64,000 bases of DNA from NCBI GenBank assembly GCA_025462885.1, contig JAOAPN010000008.1, positions 336,953 to 400,952 on the forward strand, given 5' to 3'. Under the pieces are notes generated by a model. It was given only the letters and a program-made list of their open reading frames with translations, was not told the DNA's origin and searched no databases. A program made the translations under genes and the position numbers. The DNA comes from Acidobacteriaceae bacterium (lineage in GTDB: Bacteria; Acidobacteriota; Terriglobia; Terriglobales; Acidobacteriaceae). Below are positions 27,047 through 36,450 of this stretch, one piece after another; the stretch's first letter is position 1, and each line of letters starts with the position of its first letter.

Positions 27047-28177
27047 CTAAGGTTTCGGCTCTGTTTGCTTCAGGAATTCGATGAGGTCGTCCTTCCAGAC
27101 GGCGGCCTGGGTGTGGGTACCGTGGCCGCGGGTGGCGTCCGAGGCGGGGACGAGGATGAACTTCGCGTGGGGGATGCGGGAGACCAGTTTTTCGGCGAGG
27201 CCCAGTTCGGGTGGGTTGATGAAGTCGTCGCCGGAGTTGATCCAGAGGACGGGAGCGGTGATGGTGGCGAGCTTCGGTTCGGGATTGTAGTTGCGTGAGG
27301 CGTTGACGTAGTAGAGGTAGTTGTTGGCGTCGGTGTTGGCGATGGCGCGGGCCAGGGAGGCCTCGACGTACTTCTCTGCGGCGGAACGGGTGGGGGCTGT
27401 CTTCTGGGCCTGGATGGGGGCGAGGCCGGCGATGAGGTTGAACTCCAGCGCGTGGCGAAGGCCGAGGGCGGGCTCGGTGGTGTACTCGCCGTTGTTCCAG
27501 GCGGGGTCGGTGCGGATGGACTGCATCGCCATGTAGCGCCACATGCGATTGCGGCCGGCTAACTCGACGGCGTTGCAGGCGAAGGGGGCGAGGGCATCGG
27601 AGAAGGTGGGGTAGGTCTCGCCCCAGACGAAGGCCTGCATGCAGCCCATGGAAGTGCCGAGGATGAGGCGGAGGTGATCGACCTTCAGGCCTTCGGTGAG
27701 CATGATCTGCTGTGAGCGGATCATGTCGTCGTAGTCGTAGTGCGGGAAGCGCATGTGCAGGCCGTCGGAGGGCTTGGAGGACTCGCCCTGGCCGATATCG
27801 TCGGGAAGGATGATGAAGTACTTGGTGATGTCGAGCGGCTGGCCGGGGCCGAAGAGGATGGTGGAGAACTGAGGCACGAGCAGGGAGTGCGCGTCGCCGC
27901 CGGTGCCGTGGAGGAGGAGGACGGCGTTGTCTACGTGGCCCTGTGCGTTGCGATGGATGGTGCCGAGGGTGAGGTAGTGGAGCTTGAGGGCGGGGAGGGT
28001 CTCGCCGGTGCCGAAACGGAAGTTCGGGATGGTGTACACGCCGTCCCTGGTCGGCCAGTGGACGGAGGCGGGCGCGGGTGTGAGCTTGGCTGAGGGCGGG
28101 GTCGGGGCGGGCGTGCTCTGAGCGAACGCGGCGGCAGCGGCGGCTAGAGCGAGGAGGGATAAGAGCTTGCGGGGCAT
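27047..28177 (-). CDS. Exported alpha/beta hydrolase of the MetX-like group
   Basis: 376 residues with a signal peptide (MPRKLLSLLALAAAAAAFAQ). The fold resembles homoserine O-acetyltransferase: LHYLTLGTIHRNAQGHVDNAVLLLHGTGGDAHS, nucleophile elbow GTSMGCMQAF, acid near VLWINSGDDFINPPE, and His in RGHGTHTQ. A secreted location argues against methionine synthesis, so esterase or lipase activity is more likely. ATG 28177 is set by the signal peptide. It runs in the same direction as the M61 peptidase and DUF885 genes upstream. Confidence 0.85.
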   Translation of the reverse strand: MPRKLLSLLALAAAAAAFAQSTPAPTPPSAKLTPAPASVHWPTRDGVYTIPNFRFGTGETLPALKLHYLTLGTIHRNAQGHVDNAVLLLHGTGGDAHSLLVPQFSTILFGPGQPLDITKYFIILPDDIGQGESSKPSDGLHMRFPHYDYDDMIRSQQIMLTEGLKVDHLRLILGTSMGCMQAFVWGETYPTFSDALAPFACNAVELAGRNRMWRYMAMQSIRTDPAWNNGEYTTEPALGLRHALEFNLIAGLAPIQAQKTAPTRSAAEKYVEASLARAIANTDANNYLYYVNASRNYNPEPKLATITAPVLWINSGDDFINPPELGLAEKLVSRIPHAKFILVPASDATRGHGTHTQAAVWKDDLIEFLKQTEPKP

Positions 28178-28298
28178 GGTGGGAGTATATGACGGTTTGG
28201 ATGAGGCGAGGAAGGCGGTCGTGCTTTGCGCGATGCCCACCCATGCGATGAGGCTGCATGAATGGGCACCCGGCTGTGGGAGTTGGTATCAATTGTGG

Positions 28299-30185
28299 TT
28301 ACATTTTCGCGGTGTCGGGCTTGGGTGCGACTTCGGGTGTGGTGAGGGGTTTGGTGATGTCGTCGAGGTAGGCGGGGGTGCCTTCGACGCGTTCGAGGGT
28401 GGGGTAGCGTTCGCCTTCGTGGTAGTCGAGGTCGGCGGTGTTGACGTAGGTGTCGGTCTGGGTGATGAGGTGGATGGGGGTGGTGGTTGATTTGGCTTCG
28501 CGGATGGCGGCCTTGAGGGTGTCGCCGGTGAAGGTGCGGCCGTTGACGGCGACGATCTTCTGGCCGGGAGCTAGTTTGGCTTTGTCGGCGGGGCCGTTCC
28601 AGCGGACGTCGCTGATGGTGCCGTCGGCGGTGACGCGAATGCCGATGGAGTACCAGACGTTGATGGCTGCGGCGCGCGGGCCGACCATGGCTTTGTCGGA
28701 GGCGGTGGGTTTATCGGTGAAGGTGAGTTTGTAGCCGCCCTGGGTGAAGCCGGCGAGGTCGGCGTGGGGGTTGGGGATGTCGATGCGTTCGTGGAGGAAG
28801 GTGCCCCAGTCGTACTTCACCACTTCGTTGAGATCGCGGATGAGTTCGGCGCGGTCATAGGGAACGATGAGCGGACCGGTGTTGCCGCCTTTGCCGAGGA
28901 AGATGAGTTCGAAGTCGTTGAGGGACTTCTTGTTCTCGGTGAGCTTGCGGATGAGGGTGTCGGCGTCGAGCCAGAGGAGCTCGCCCTCCTGGTAGTAGTC
29001 CTGGCCGCGCTTCCAGTTGGAGTAGGAGAGGGTGCCGCCGCGCAGGATGCTGGAGGCGATCGCGGTATCTTCTGTAGAGCGCCACTCGCGGCCGGGCTTG
29101 TAGTCGAGATTGGCGGCGGAGGCGGCGATGATATCGCGGTACTGCGCCTGGGTCTTGAGGCCGGAGCGGGCGGCGAGGACGTTGCCGAGGTACTGGGTCA
29201 TGCCTTCGTAGACCCACAGTAGTTCTCCCTGCTGCGGGGTAGCGAAGTCGGGTTGGTAGAGCTTCGCGGGGCGGCGGTACTTGCCGTTCCAGGAGTGGGT
29301 GAACTCATGGGCGAGCAGGTCGGCGTTGCCTAGTTGGTGGGCTTCGTCGGAGAAGCCTTTTTCGCCAACGCCGTTGTCGGAGGACTGGCCGTGCTCGAGT
29401 CCCTGGCCGGTGGTGGCGTCGGTGAGGGTGAGGAGCAGGTGGTACTGGTTGTAGTGGCGCGAGCCGTACATGGCTCCCGTCTCGCGGACGAGGTTGTTGA
29501 GTTCGGCGAGCAGCGCGGGGCGGAGAACGGCGTCTTCGGGCAGGTCGGCAGCTACGTCGATGAAGTGCTTCGGAGTGACTTCCGGGGCGAGGGGATAGGT
29601 GTGGAAGTACTGCCCGGTGAGGATAGGGGAGTCTTCAAGCTGCTCTACGGTGGTTGGGGCGAAGTGGTGGAGATCGGCGGAGGGAGTTCCGGCAGGAGTG
29701 AGGGCCGTGCCGACGCCCCATCCGGTGGGGACCTTGACGGATGGCTCTACTGTGATGTCTTTGACCGGGATGAAGGCTGGATAGAGGAGCAGGCCTTCCC
29801 ATTCAAGGGCGGCAAGCTTTGTGGTTTGGCGGCCGGGATTGATGAGGTCGAGATGGGCATGGAGGGAGGTGACCCCGGCGGGGACGGTGAGGTGGTAGAC
29901 GAACATGTCTACGTCGTCGCGGCGCCATGGGAGCTTCTGGCCGTTGGCGGTGAAGACGACTCCGGTGATGGAGTCGACCAGTGGCGTGGGGCGATGAGTG
30001 CCGGGGATCCACTTGGGAGTGGTGAGGGCGAGGGGGCCGGGTTTGACGGGGATGTCGATCTCGGCGTGATAGATGTGGCGGGCGACGTCGGTGAGGTCGG
30101 CGGTGATCTGGATGGGGGTCTTCTGGGCCTGGAGGGCGAAGGGGAGGAGGCAGGTTGCAACTGCGAGGGTTCGGACAAAGGACAT
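28299..30185 (-). CDS. Secreted M61 (glycyl aminopeptidase-like) metallopeptidase
   Basis: 628 residues with a signal peptide. After an N-terminal beta domain comes the zinc motif HEFTHSWNGKYRRP (about 293), with the third ligand Glu in LLWVYEGMTQYLG, then a PDZ domain (about 500-585; GIRVTADGTISDVRWNGPADKAKLAPGQKIVAVNG). M61 enzymes release N-terminal residues, often Gly or Ala, from peptides in the periplasm. The neighbouring DUF885 gene suggests a peptide-scavenging group. Confidence 0.92.
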   Translation of the reverse strand: MSFVRTLAVATCLLPFALQAQKTPIQITADLTDVARHIYHAEIDIPVKPGPLALTTPKWIPGTHRPTPLVDSITGVVFTANGQKLPWRRDDVDMFVYHLTVPAGVTSLHAHLDLINPGRQTTKLAALEWEGLLLYPAFIPVKDITVEPSVKVPTGWGVGTALTPAGTPSADLHHFAPTTVEQLEDSPILTGQYFHTYPLAPEVTPKHFIDVAADLPEDAVLRPALLAELNNLVRETGAMYGSRHYNQYHLLLTLTDATTGQGLEHGQSSDNGVGEKGFSDEAHQLGNADLLAHEFTHSWNGKYRRPAKLYQPDFATPQQGELLWVYEGMTQYLGNVLAARSGLKTQAQYRDIIAASAANLDYKPGREWRSTEDTAIASSILRGGTLSYSNWKRGQDYYQEGELLWLDADTLIRKLTENKKSLNDFELIFLGKGGNTGPLIVPYDRAELIRDLNEVVKYDWGTFLHERIDIPNPHADLAGFTQGGYKLTFTDKPTASDKAMVGPRAAAINVWYSIGIRVTADGTISDVRWNGPADKAKLAPGQKIVAVNGRTFTGDTLKAAIREAKSTTTPIHLITQTDTYVNTADLDYHEGERYPTLERVEGTPAYLDDITKPLTTPEVAPKPDTAKM

Positions 30186-30291
30186 GCGGGGAGGGTTCCT
30201 CTCTACGGGTGCTGCGGGTGGTCTTTCGAAGAGACGGTTGGGGCGTGGGAATAGACGCCGTACGTAGATCTACGCACGGCGGTCTGGGGCG

Positions 30292-32019
30292 TTACTTCGC
30301 CGGTGGAGCAAAGGTCGCGGCGAGGGGTGGGACGGCGGAGGGATCGTTGAGGAGTTCCCAGCGCTGGAGGCTGAAGGGGACGTTTCCGTTGAGCCAGATG
30401 TAGTCGTGGAAGGTCTGGAGGCTGAAGGCTGCGCCTTGTTTGCGACGGGCGTCGGACATGAGGTGGAGGATGTCCTGCTTCCCTATTTGGTAGGTGATGG
30501 CCTGGCCAGGGGTGGAGGCGAACATGGCGGCCTCGGAGTGGGCGGTGCCAGTGTCCATGGGGACGGTGGAGGCGAGGTATTCGGCGGCCTGGTCGAGGGT
30601 GAACTCGCCGAGGGCGAGGCGGACGTCGACCTCGACGCGGAGGGCGCGCAGGCGCATGAAGGAGTCGATGATCTCTTTGGAGCGGGGGCTTGCAGGACCT
30701 GCGCCAGCATCGAAGAGGCCGGCTTCGAGCATCATCTCTTCGGCGTAGAAGCCGAGGCCTTCGTTGGACTCGGAGTCGTAGTACTGGCGGCGGATGGGGT
30801 CAGGATGCTGCCAACTCCAGGCAAGTTGGAAGTAGTGACCGGGGATGCCTTCGTGGAGGATGATGGGGCGGGTGTCGTGGGCGGTGGCGACGGAAAAGAA
30901 GCCCATATGCTCCGACGGGGCTTGCTTATAGCTGAAGCCGTCCTGCTTGAGGCGGGATGGGCCGGTGAGGTCGTCGGTGACGCCGAGGAAGGTGAGGGGC
31001 GCGACGTAGGAGGGCATCGAGACACTGTTGTAGTGCTGGATCGTGGCGGGAACGGAGAGAATCTTGTGCTGGAGGAGGTAGTCGCGGATGGCCCGTTCCT
31101 GCTTGGCGGACTCGATCTCCTGGGCCTTGATGTTGGGGAAGATGGGGAGTTGGGGGAGGCCGAGGTCGGCGGCTTGTTGGAGCGCCTCGAAGGCCACCGA
31201 ACGCTGCCACTCCTGCTGGCCGGTGGCGAGAATCTGCTCGGGCGTGTAGGGAAGGAGAGCTACGTTGCGCAGGAAGTAGAGGTAAGCTTCGCGGCCTACG
31301 GCGGTCTGCTCAGGCAGGTTCTTTTGCGTGGCGAGCCAGTCGCGATAGGCCACGAGGGAAGTCTTGGCAGTGTTGAGAGCTTTTTGAAAGCGGGGGCGGT
31401 TCGCGGCGTCGAGCTGCGGGAGGAAGGTGGTTCCGAAGGTGGTGAGACGGGGCTCGATGTTTTTGAGCGAGGCGATGGCGGCACGGACGTAGGGCGCGCG
31501 CATGTCGGTGAGGTTGGCGCGACCGTTGTCGAGCTGGGTGGGGACGGATTCGAGGCGAGCGATGATCTCAGCCTGGCGCGCGGGTGAAAACGGTGCGGGC
31601 GGAAGGATCAGGGTGTAGACGCTGCCGAGGCCTTGATCGACATAGAAGAAGGGGTTTTGACGCCAGCCGGGGAGGACTTCGAGCTCCCAGCGGACGCGGG
31701 CGATGGCCGAGCCGAGCAGGCGGTAGTCGACCTGGTCGGGGATGGGGGCGTTGGCGAAGTCGAGGGCGCGGAACTTGGTCTCGTAGGCGGCGATCTGGGC
31801 GATGTAGCGCTGGGCAGCGGCGGCGGACCAATCGGAGGTGAAGTTGGCGGGGCGCTCGATGCGGGGGATGTCGTCGTTGGTGAAGGGCTGCTCGGTGGCA
31901 CGCCACGTCCAGAAGTCCTGGCTCAGAGCTTCAAGCTGCGGACGGCTGGAGGCGTTTGCCAGAGGCGACAGGAGGAGCAGGAGGGCGAGAAGGGGCTTGC
32001 GATGGCGTGCGGGGGGCAT
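30292..32019 (-). CDS. Secreted DUF885 family (M32-like) protein
   Basis: 575 residues with a signal peptide (RHRKPLLALLLLLSPLANA). The key motifs of DUF885 are present: HEGIPGHYFQLAW (about 387) and SNEGLGFYAEEMMLEAGLF, giving HExxGH-like zinc ligands and a second acidic site as in the related M32/gluzincin peptidases. Likely a periplasmic metal-dependent carboxypeptidase or dipeptidase; activity is not proven for most members. ATG 32019 gives the signal peptide. The open frame to 32103 is unsupported. Confidence 0.87.
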   Translation of the reverse strand: MPPARHRKPLLALLLLLSPLANASSRPQLEALSQDFWTWRATEQPFTNDDIPRIERPANFTSDWSAAAAQRYIAQIAAYETKFRALDFANAPIPDQVDYRLLGSAIARVRWELEVLPGWRQNPFFYVDQGLGSVYTLILPPAPFSPARQAEIIARLESVPTQLDNGRANLTDMRAPYVRAAIASLKNIEPRLTTFGTTFLPQLDAANRPRFQKALNTAKTSLVAYRDWLATQKNLPEQTAVGREAYLYFLRNVALLPYTPEQILATGQQEWQRSVAFEALQQAADLGLPQLPIFPNIKAQEIESAKQERAIRDYLLQHKILSVPATIQHYNSVSMPSYVAPLTFLGVTDDLTGPSRLKQDGFSYKQAPSEHMGFFSVATAHDTRPIILHEGIPGHYFQLAWSWQHPDPIRRQYYDSESNEGLGFYAEEMMLEAGLFDAGAGPASPRSKEIIDSFMRLRALRVEVDVRLALGEFTLDQAAEYLASTVPMDTGTAHSEAAMFASTPGQAITYQIGKQDILHLMSDARRKQGAAFSLQTFHDYIWLNGNVPFSLQRWELLNDPSAVPPLAATFAPPAK

Positions 32020-32136
32020 ATTCAGCACAGTACATGAAATGGGCTGAGGAGTAACGGGTGGCGGCAGTGATTCCATGACATTTGCAGGATGCAGGAGCGG
32101 CACGGACGTATTGCTGTCCGTGCCGCAGGGTTTGGG

Positions 32137-32706
32137 CTAGGAGGCTAAGGCTGACTCGATGGCTGCGGTGACGGCGGGGTCGTCGGGGGTGATCTCGGGG
32201 GAGAAGCGGGCGACGACTTTGCCGTTGCGGTCGATGAGGAACTTCTCGAAGTTCCAGAGGATTCCGGGCTCAGGGTTGCTGGTGGCGCCGTTCTGGGAGA
32301 GGAAGCCATCGAGGCGATCGCGGAAGGTCTGACGACTGGCGGCGGGGCTATCGGCCCTAGGTTGGGCTTCGATGAGGGTCTTATAGAGGGGAGCGGTGTC
32401 CGGGCCGGTGACGGCGATCTTCTGGAACATGGGGAAGGAGACGCCGAAGGTTCCGGTGCAGAAGGCCTGGATCTCTTCGTTGGAGCCGGGCTCCTGGCCG
32501 CCGAAGTCGTTGGCGGGGAAGCCGAGGATTTCGAGGCCGGAAGATTTGAAGCGGGCGTAGAGCTGTTCGAGGGCTTCGTATTGCTTGGTGAGACCGCATT
32601 TGGAGGCTACGTTGACGATGAGCAGGACTTTGCCGCGGTAGTCGGCGAGGGAGAGGCCCTCGCCGGTGATGCGGTGGACGGGGATGTCATAGATTGCGCT
32701 GGACAT
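32137..32706 (-). CDS. Glutathione peroxidase family protein (Cys type)
   Basis: 189 residues of the thioredoxin fold. NVASKCGLTKQYEALEQLY carries the peroxidatic Cys (about 37); the Gln/Trp partners appear as FPANDFGGQEPG and WNFEKFLIDRNG. Bacterial Cys-type enzymes usually use thioredoxin rather than glutathione to reduce peroxides. It has a clear AAGGAG four bases before the ATG. It is divergent from the permease gene with 162 bases between. Confidence 0.93.
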   Translation of the reverse strand: MSSAIYDIPVHRITGEGLSLADYRGKVLLIVNVASKCGLTKQYEALEQLYARFKSSGLEILGFPANDFGGQEPGSNEEIQAFCTGTFGVSFPMFQKIAVTGPDTAPLYKTLIEAQPRADSPAASRQTFRDRLDGFLSQNGATSNPEPGILWNFEKFLIDRNGKVVARFSPEITPDDPAVTAAIESALAS

Positions 32707-32840
32707 GCTGCTCCTTATCGGGTTGGAGGGCGGGTGCTAGGCGTTCGCCGTCTCCGTGAGAAATAGATCGATATGTTCGACGATTATAGGGGGAGCTTTG
32801 AAGCAGGGGTAAATTGTGGATTCGAGTTGTGCGGTTGACG

Positions 32841-32850
32841 GGTATACCGA
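32841..32850. promoter_or_regulatory. Palindrome GGTATACC upstream of permease
   Basis: CGGGTATACCGA (32839-32850) matches 11 of 12 bases of the palindrome before the TonB receptor gene (62053-62064). It lies between TTGACG (32835) and TAGTAT (32853), ending 18 bases before the permease ATG, where a repressor would block transcription. Confidence 0.4.
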
Positions 32851-32868
32851 TTTAGTATCAGAGTCGAC

Positions 32869-34740
32869 ATGTCCATCGCTGATTCATTATTTGGGAAGCC
32901 GTTAGCAACAAGTGAAGAGAGAGCCGAGCACATCGGCGTAGCTGCAGGGATCCCGATCTTCGGGTTGGACGGGTTGACGAGCGCGGCGTATGGGCCGGAA
33001 GCCGCGATGACGCTTTTGATCCCGCTGGGGCTTCTGGGAACACACTATATTGTTCCGATTATTTCGGCGATCCTGATCCTGCTGGGGATTGTGTACTTCA
33101 GCTACCGGCAGACGATTGCGGCGTATCCGAGCGGTGGCGGATCCTACACCGTCGCAAGCGAAAATCTTGGAAGCGGAGCGGGTCTGCTGGCAGCGGCCGC
33201 GCTGATGATCGACTACATTTTGACGGCCGCAGTGGGGATCTCGGCGGGTGTTACGGCGCTGACTTCGGCGGTGCCGCATCTGCAGCCGCATACGTTGCTG
33301 TTGTGTCTGGCGATTCTGGCGATACTCGCGATGATTAATATGCGCGGCGTGAAAGATACCGGGGCGGCATTTATGCTGCCCACTTTTTTGTTCGTAGGAT
33401 CGCTGCTGGTTTTGATCGGCGTGGGAGTCTACCGGACGGTCCAGTCGCATGGACATCCGATGCCGATGATGGTGCTGCCACCGGCGCTTTCTCCGACGAT
33501 GGGGATGCTGACGCTGTGGATGCTGATGAAGGCGTTTGCGAGCGGATGCGCGGCGATGACCGGCGTGGAAGCGGTATCGAACGGAGTTATGGCGTTTGGT
33601 GAGCCGCGCGCGAAGAATGCGCAGCGGACGCTCTCGGTGATCATCGCGATCCTGATGGTGCTGCTGTTTGGGATCTCTTACCTGGCGAAGAGCTACGGGA
33701 TCATGGCGATGGAGCCTGAAGCTCCCGGGTATCAAAGCCTGCTCAGCCTGCTGGTGCAGGCGGTCTTTGGGCGCGGGTGGTTCTACTACACGACCATGGG
33801 CGGGGTGCTGCTGGCCCTGGCGTTGAGCGCGAATACCGCGTTTGCAGACTTTCCGCGACTGGCGCGGGCGATTGCGGCGCATGATTATCTGCCGCACGTG
33901 TTCCTGTTACGGGGACGACGCCTGCTGTTCTCGCATGGAGTCTACGCGCTGACCGGGTTCACGGGCCTGATCTTGATCCTGTTCGATGGCGTGACGGATA
34001 AGCTGATTCCTCTCTATGCGATCGGAGCATTCCTGGCGTTTACGCTCTCGCAGGCCGGCATGGTGGTGCACTGGCAGAAGGCGGAGAAGCATAAGGGCCG
34101 GGTGTGGCATATGTTCGTCAACGGCGTCGGCGCGATCGCGACGGGACTGACGCTGATCGTCGTGCTGGTGGCGAAGTTCATGGCTGGCGCCTGGGTGACG
34201 GCGCTGCTGGTGCCGGTGTTGATCACGATCATGCTGGCAGTGAAGCGGCACTACACGCGTGTGAATCGGGAGATGAAGGACAGGACGCCGCTGAACCTGG
34301 TGAACCTGGAAGAGCCGATCGTGGTGATTCCGATGGCGCGCTGGGACCGGATTACGGAGAAGGCGATGCGGTTTGGGCTGCTGCTGTCGAAGGAGATCAA
34401 GGTGGTGCATGTGCACTCCGATGATGACAACGACGACGGACTGGCGGGGATCTGGGAGGAGATGATTATGGTTCCGATCCGGAAGGAAGGGCTTCAGGAA
34501 CCGGAATTGGTGACGATCGACTCGTCGTACCGCTTTGTGCTCGGACCGCTGATGGATTATGTGCTGCAGTTGGAGGAAGAGAACCCGGGGCGCAAGGTGG
34601 CGGTACTGCTACCGGAGCTTGTGGTGAAGCACTGGTGGGAGAATGCGCTGCACGGACAGCGGGTTCAGTTGCTGAAGCTGTTGCTCTTGTTGAAGGGGAA
34701 TCAGCGGATTGTGGTGGTTAATATTCCCTGGTATCTGTGA
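32869..34740 (+). CDS. APC-superfamily permease, KimA-like
   Basis: 623 residues with about 12 membrane helices (to about residue 445) and a soluble C-terminal domain. IPIFGLDGLTSAAYGPEAAMTLLIP, YPSGGGSYTVASENLG and TGVEAVSNGVMAFGEPRAKNAQRTL match the YdaO/KimA potassium-importer branch of the amino acid permease superfamily. The C-terminal cytoplasmic domain (VVIPMARWDRITEKAMRFGLLLS to RIVVVNIPWYL) is the universal-stress-like regulatory part. Transport of potassium or amino acids cannot be decided from sequence. No c-di-AMP riboswitch fits in the short upstream region; a GGTATACC palindrome is there instead. Confidence 0.88.
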   Translation: MSIADSLFGKPLATSEERAEHIGVAAGIPIFGLDGLTSAAYGPEAAMTLLIPLGLLGTHYIVPIISAILILLGIVYFSYRQTIAAYPSGGGSYTVASENLGSGAGLLAAAALMIDYILTAAVGISAGVTALTSAVPHLQPHTLLLCLAILAILAMINMRGVKDTGAAFMLPTFLFVGSLLVLIGVGVYRTVQSHGHPMPMMVLPPALSPTMGMLTLWMLMKAFASGCAAMTGVEAVSNGVMAFGEPRAKNAQRTLSVIIAILMVLLFGISYLAKSYGIMAMEPEAPGYQSLLSLLVQAVFGRGWFYYTTMGGVLLALALSANTAFADFPRLARAIAAHDYLPHVFLLRGRRLLFSHGVYALTGFTGLILILFDGVTDKLIPLYAIGAFLAFTLSQAGMVVHWQKAEKHKGRVWHMFVNGVGAIATGLTLIVVLVAKFMAGAWVTALLVPVLITIMLAVKRHYTRVNREMKDRTPLNLVNLEEPIVVIPMARWDRITEKAMRFGLLLSKEIKVVHVHSDDDNDDGLAGIWEEMIMVPIRKEGLQEPELVTIDSSYRFVLGPLMDYVLQLEEENPGRKVAVLLPELVVKHWWENALHGQRVQLLKLLLLLKGNQRIVVVNIPWYL

Positions 34741-34762
34741 GGTAGCAGCCACATTCAAGATC

Positions 34763-34936
34763 ATGAGCGATAGGATTGTTGTCCCTAAATTTGAGAGTGA
34801 ATCAGACGAAGCGGACTGGTGGTTCGAGCATCGTCAGGAACACGGCGCAGTTATGGCTGAAGCCATGCAGCACGGCACCACTAGCACTATGGCGAAGTTG
34901 CTGGAGCAGGTCCTACGCAACCGCAAGGGTGTCTGA
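34763..34936 (+). CDS. Small CopG/BrnA-like antitoxin protein
   Basis: 57 residues beginning MSDRIVVPKFESESDEADWWFEHRQEH, a pattern common to short CopG-type antitoxins (KFxSExEEADWW), with a predicted C-terminal helix. No toxin gene is next to it: the permease ends 22 bases upstream and the 3' end overlaps the convergent cysteine desulfurase gene by 24 bases. Ribosome site is weak. Orphan status makes its role unclear. Confidence 0.6.
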   Translation: MSDRIVVPKFESESDEADWWFEHRQEHGAVMAEAMQHGTTSTMAKLLEQVLRNRKGV

Positions 34937-36130
34937 CTTTTTATAGGTGGGGCTGAGGTCGCGGAGTCGCGCCACGGCTGGGGGGATGAGGGCCAGGGCG
35001 GCGTCGATCTCGGCTTCGGTGGTGAGGCGGGAGAGGGAGATGCGGATGCTGGCTCGGGCTCGGGCGGGCGAGAGGCCCATGCTGGTGAGGACGTGGGAAG
35101 GCTCGGTGGCTCCGGACTGGCAGGCACTGCCTCCGCTGATGGAGAGGCCTTTGAGGTCGAGGGCGATGACCAGGGCTTCGGCTTCGACGTGGTCGAAGTA
35201 GAGGTTTGAGGTGTTGGAGGTACGGGGAGCGCCGGCTCCGTTGACGCCGCACTCTTCCACCTGGGCGAGGATGCCTTGTTCGAGGCGGTCGCGGAGCTGG
35301 GTGAGGTGGGTTCGGCCGTCGTTGGGATTGTCTTCGGTGAGCCATTGCTGGGCTAGTTCGGCGGCTTTGCCGAGCGCTACGATTCCGGCTACGTTTTCGG
35401 TTCCGGCGCGGCGCTGGCGCTCGTGGGTGCCGCCGTGGAAGATGGGAGCGAGCCGCACGCTGCGACGGACGAACAGGATGCCGGTTCCCTTCGGAGCGTA
35501 CATCTTGTGGCCAGAGATGCTGAGGAGATCGACATCCTTCAGGGCTCCCTTGGGGGAGAGGTCCATGAGGAGCTTGCCTGCGCCCTGGACGGCGTCGGTG
35601 TGGAAGAGGGCTCCGGTGGCTTTGGCGATGGCGGCGAGTTCTGCGATGGGCTGGATGACGCCGGTCTCGTTGTTGGCGAGCATGATGGAGACCAGTTTTG
35701 TGTTGGGGCGTATGGCGGCCTGCAGTGCCTGCGGAGTGATGAGGCCCTGCGCGGTCGGATCCAGGTAGGTGACTTCGATGCCTTGCGCTTCGAGGTGCTG
35801 CGCGGCATGAAGGACGGCGTGGTGTTCGATGTTGGAGGTGATGAGGTGGGGGATTTCAGCGCCAGCCGGGCGGGGGGCGCTGAGCAGGCCGAAGAGGGCG
35901 AAGTTATCGCTCTCGGTGCCGCCGGAGGTGAAGACGATCTCGGAGGAGCGGCAGTGCAGCATGGTGGCGATGGACTCGCGGGCCTGGTCGACGGCCGCCC
36001 GGGCGTACTGGCCTTGCTGGTGGATAGAGCTGGCGTTGCCGAAGTGTTCGATCCAGAAGGGACGCATGGCCTCAAAGACGGCGGGAAGCAGAGGGGTTGT
36101 GGCATTCGCGTCCATGTAGATACGCTGCAT
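34913..36130 (-). CDS. Cysteine desulfurase (NifS/IscS family)
   Basis: 405 residues, PLP-dependent. Converts cysteine to alanine with transfer of sulfur to its own catalytic Cys for Fe-S clusters and tRNA thiolation. Landmarks are MDANATTPLLP, FTSGGTESDN, the PLP His in SNIEHHAV, the PLP Lys in SGHKMYAPKGTG (about 206) and the loop GGSACQSGATEPSHVL (catalytic Cys about 335). No iscU or iscR is adjacent, so a NifS- or IscS-like general role, including feeding MnmA, is likely. A TAAAAT box six bases before the ATG hints at a leaderless start, though no good -35 is seen. Confidence 0.95.
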   Translation of the reverse strand: MQRIYMDANATTPLLPAVFEAMRPFWIEHFGNASSIHQQGQYARAAVDQARESIATMLHCRSSEIVFTSGGTESDNFALFGLLSAPRPAGAEIPHLITSNIEHHAVLHAAQHLEAQGIEVTYLDPTAQGLITPQALQAAIRPNTKLVSIMLANNETGVIQPIAELAAIAKATGALFHTDAVQGAGKLLMDLSPKGALKDVDLLSISGHKMYAPKGTGILFVRRSVRLAPIFHGGTHERQRRAGTENVAGIVALGKAAELAQQWLTEDNPNDGRTHLTQLRDRLEQGILAQVEECGVNGAGAPRTSNTSNLYFDHVEAEALVIALDLKGLSISGGSACQSGATEPSHVLTSMGLSPARARASIRISLSRLTTEAEIDAALALIPPAVARLRDLSPTYKKSDTLAVA

Positions 36131-36269
36131 TGCTTTATTTTAGGCCTATTGAGGGGACGCAGGTGAGTTTCGGAGCTCGGCGGAGGGGACGGCGGGTTTC
36201 TGAGAGGCTGGACGCAGACGTGCTGGCGGTCAGGATGGTCTGCGCCGGAACGATAAGGAGACTGGAACG

Positions 36270-36377
36270 ATGATGAAGCGAGGGGTGTTAATGGCGGGGC
36301 TGGCAGCGTGTTGTGGATCGAGGGTGCAGCGGCTAGAGCGGTTTTCCTGTTGCTGTGGAGTGGAGGATCTCAAGTAG
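36270..36377 (+). pseudogene. Truncated signal-peptide ORF ending in inverted-repeat element
   Basis: AAGGAG (36255-36260) precedes ATG 36270, which opens a 35-codon frame starting MMKRGVLMAGLAACCGS, a lipoprotein-like signal. From codon 22 the frame enters the left arm of the inverted-repeat element (36332) and stops inside it. I read it as the head of an exported-protein gene whose remainder has been lost. A short genuine peptide cannot be excluded. Confidence 0.4.
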
Positions 36378-36450
36378 TACCGTTTTCATTGAAGAAAACG
36401 GACATAAACGAAGCGGCCCCGCTATACACCCACAGGAAAACCGCTCTAGC
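36332..36450. repeat. 119-bp element with 19-bp perfect terminal inverted repeats
   Basis: GCTAGAGCGGTTTTCCTGT (36332-36350) is repeated exactly in inverted form at 36432-36450. Inside is a second hairpin, CCGTTTTC (36380-36387) with GAAAACGG (36394-36401). The right arm contains the stop codon of the minus-strand membrane-protein gene. It resembles a small non-autonomous element or large REP-type stem and could also act as a bidirectional terminator. Confidence 0.75.

Noticed and set aside
32869..34740. c-di-AMP (ydaO) riboswitch before the KimA-like permease
   Set aside because: Only 162 bases separate it from the divergent gene and no ydaO-type conserved core is visible.
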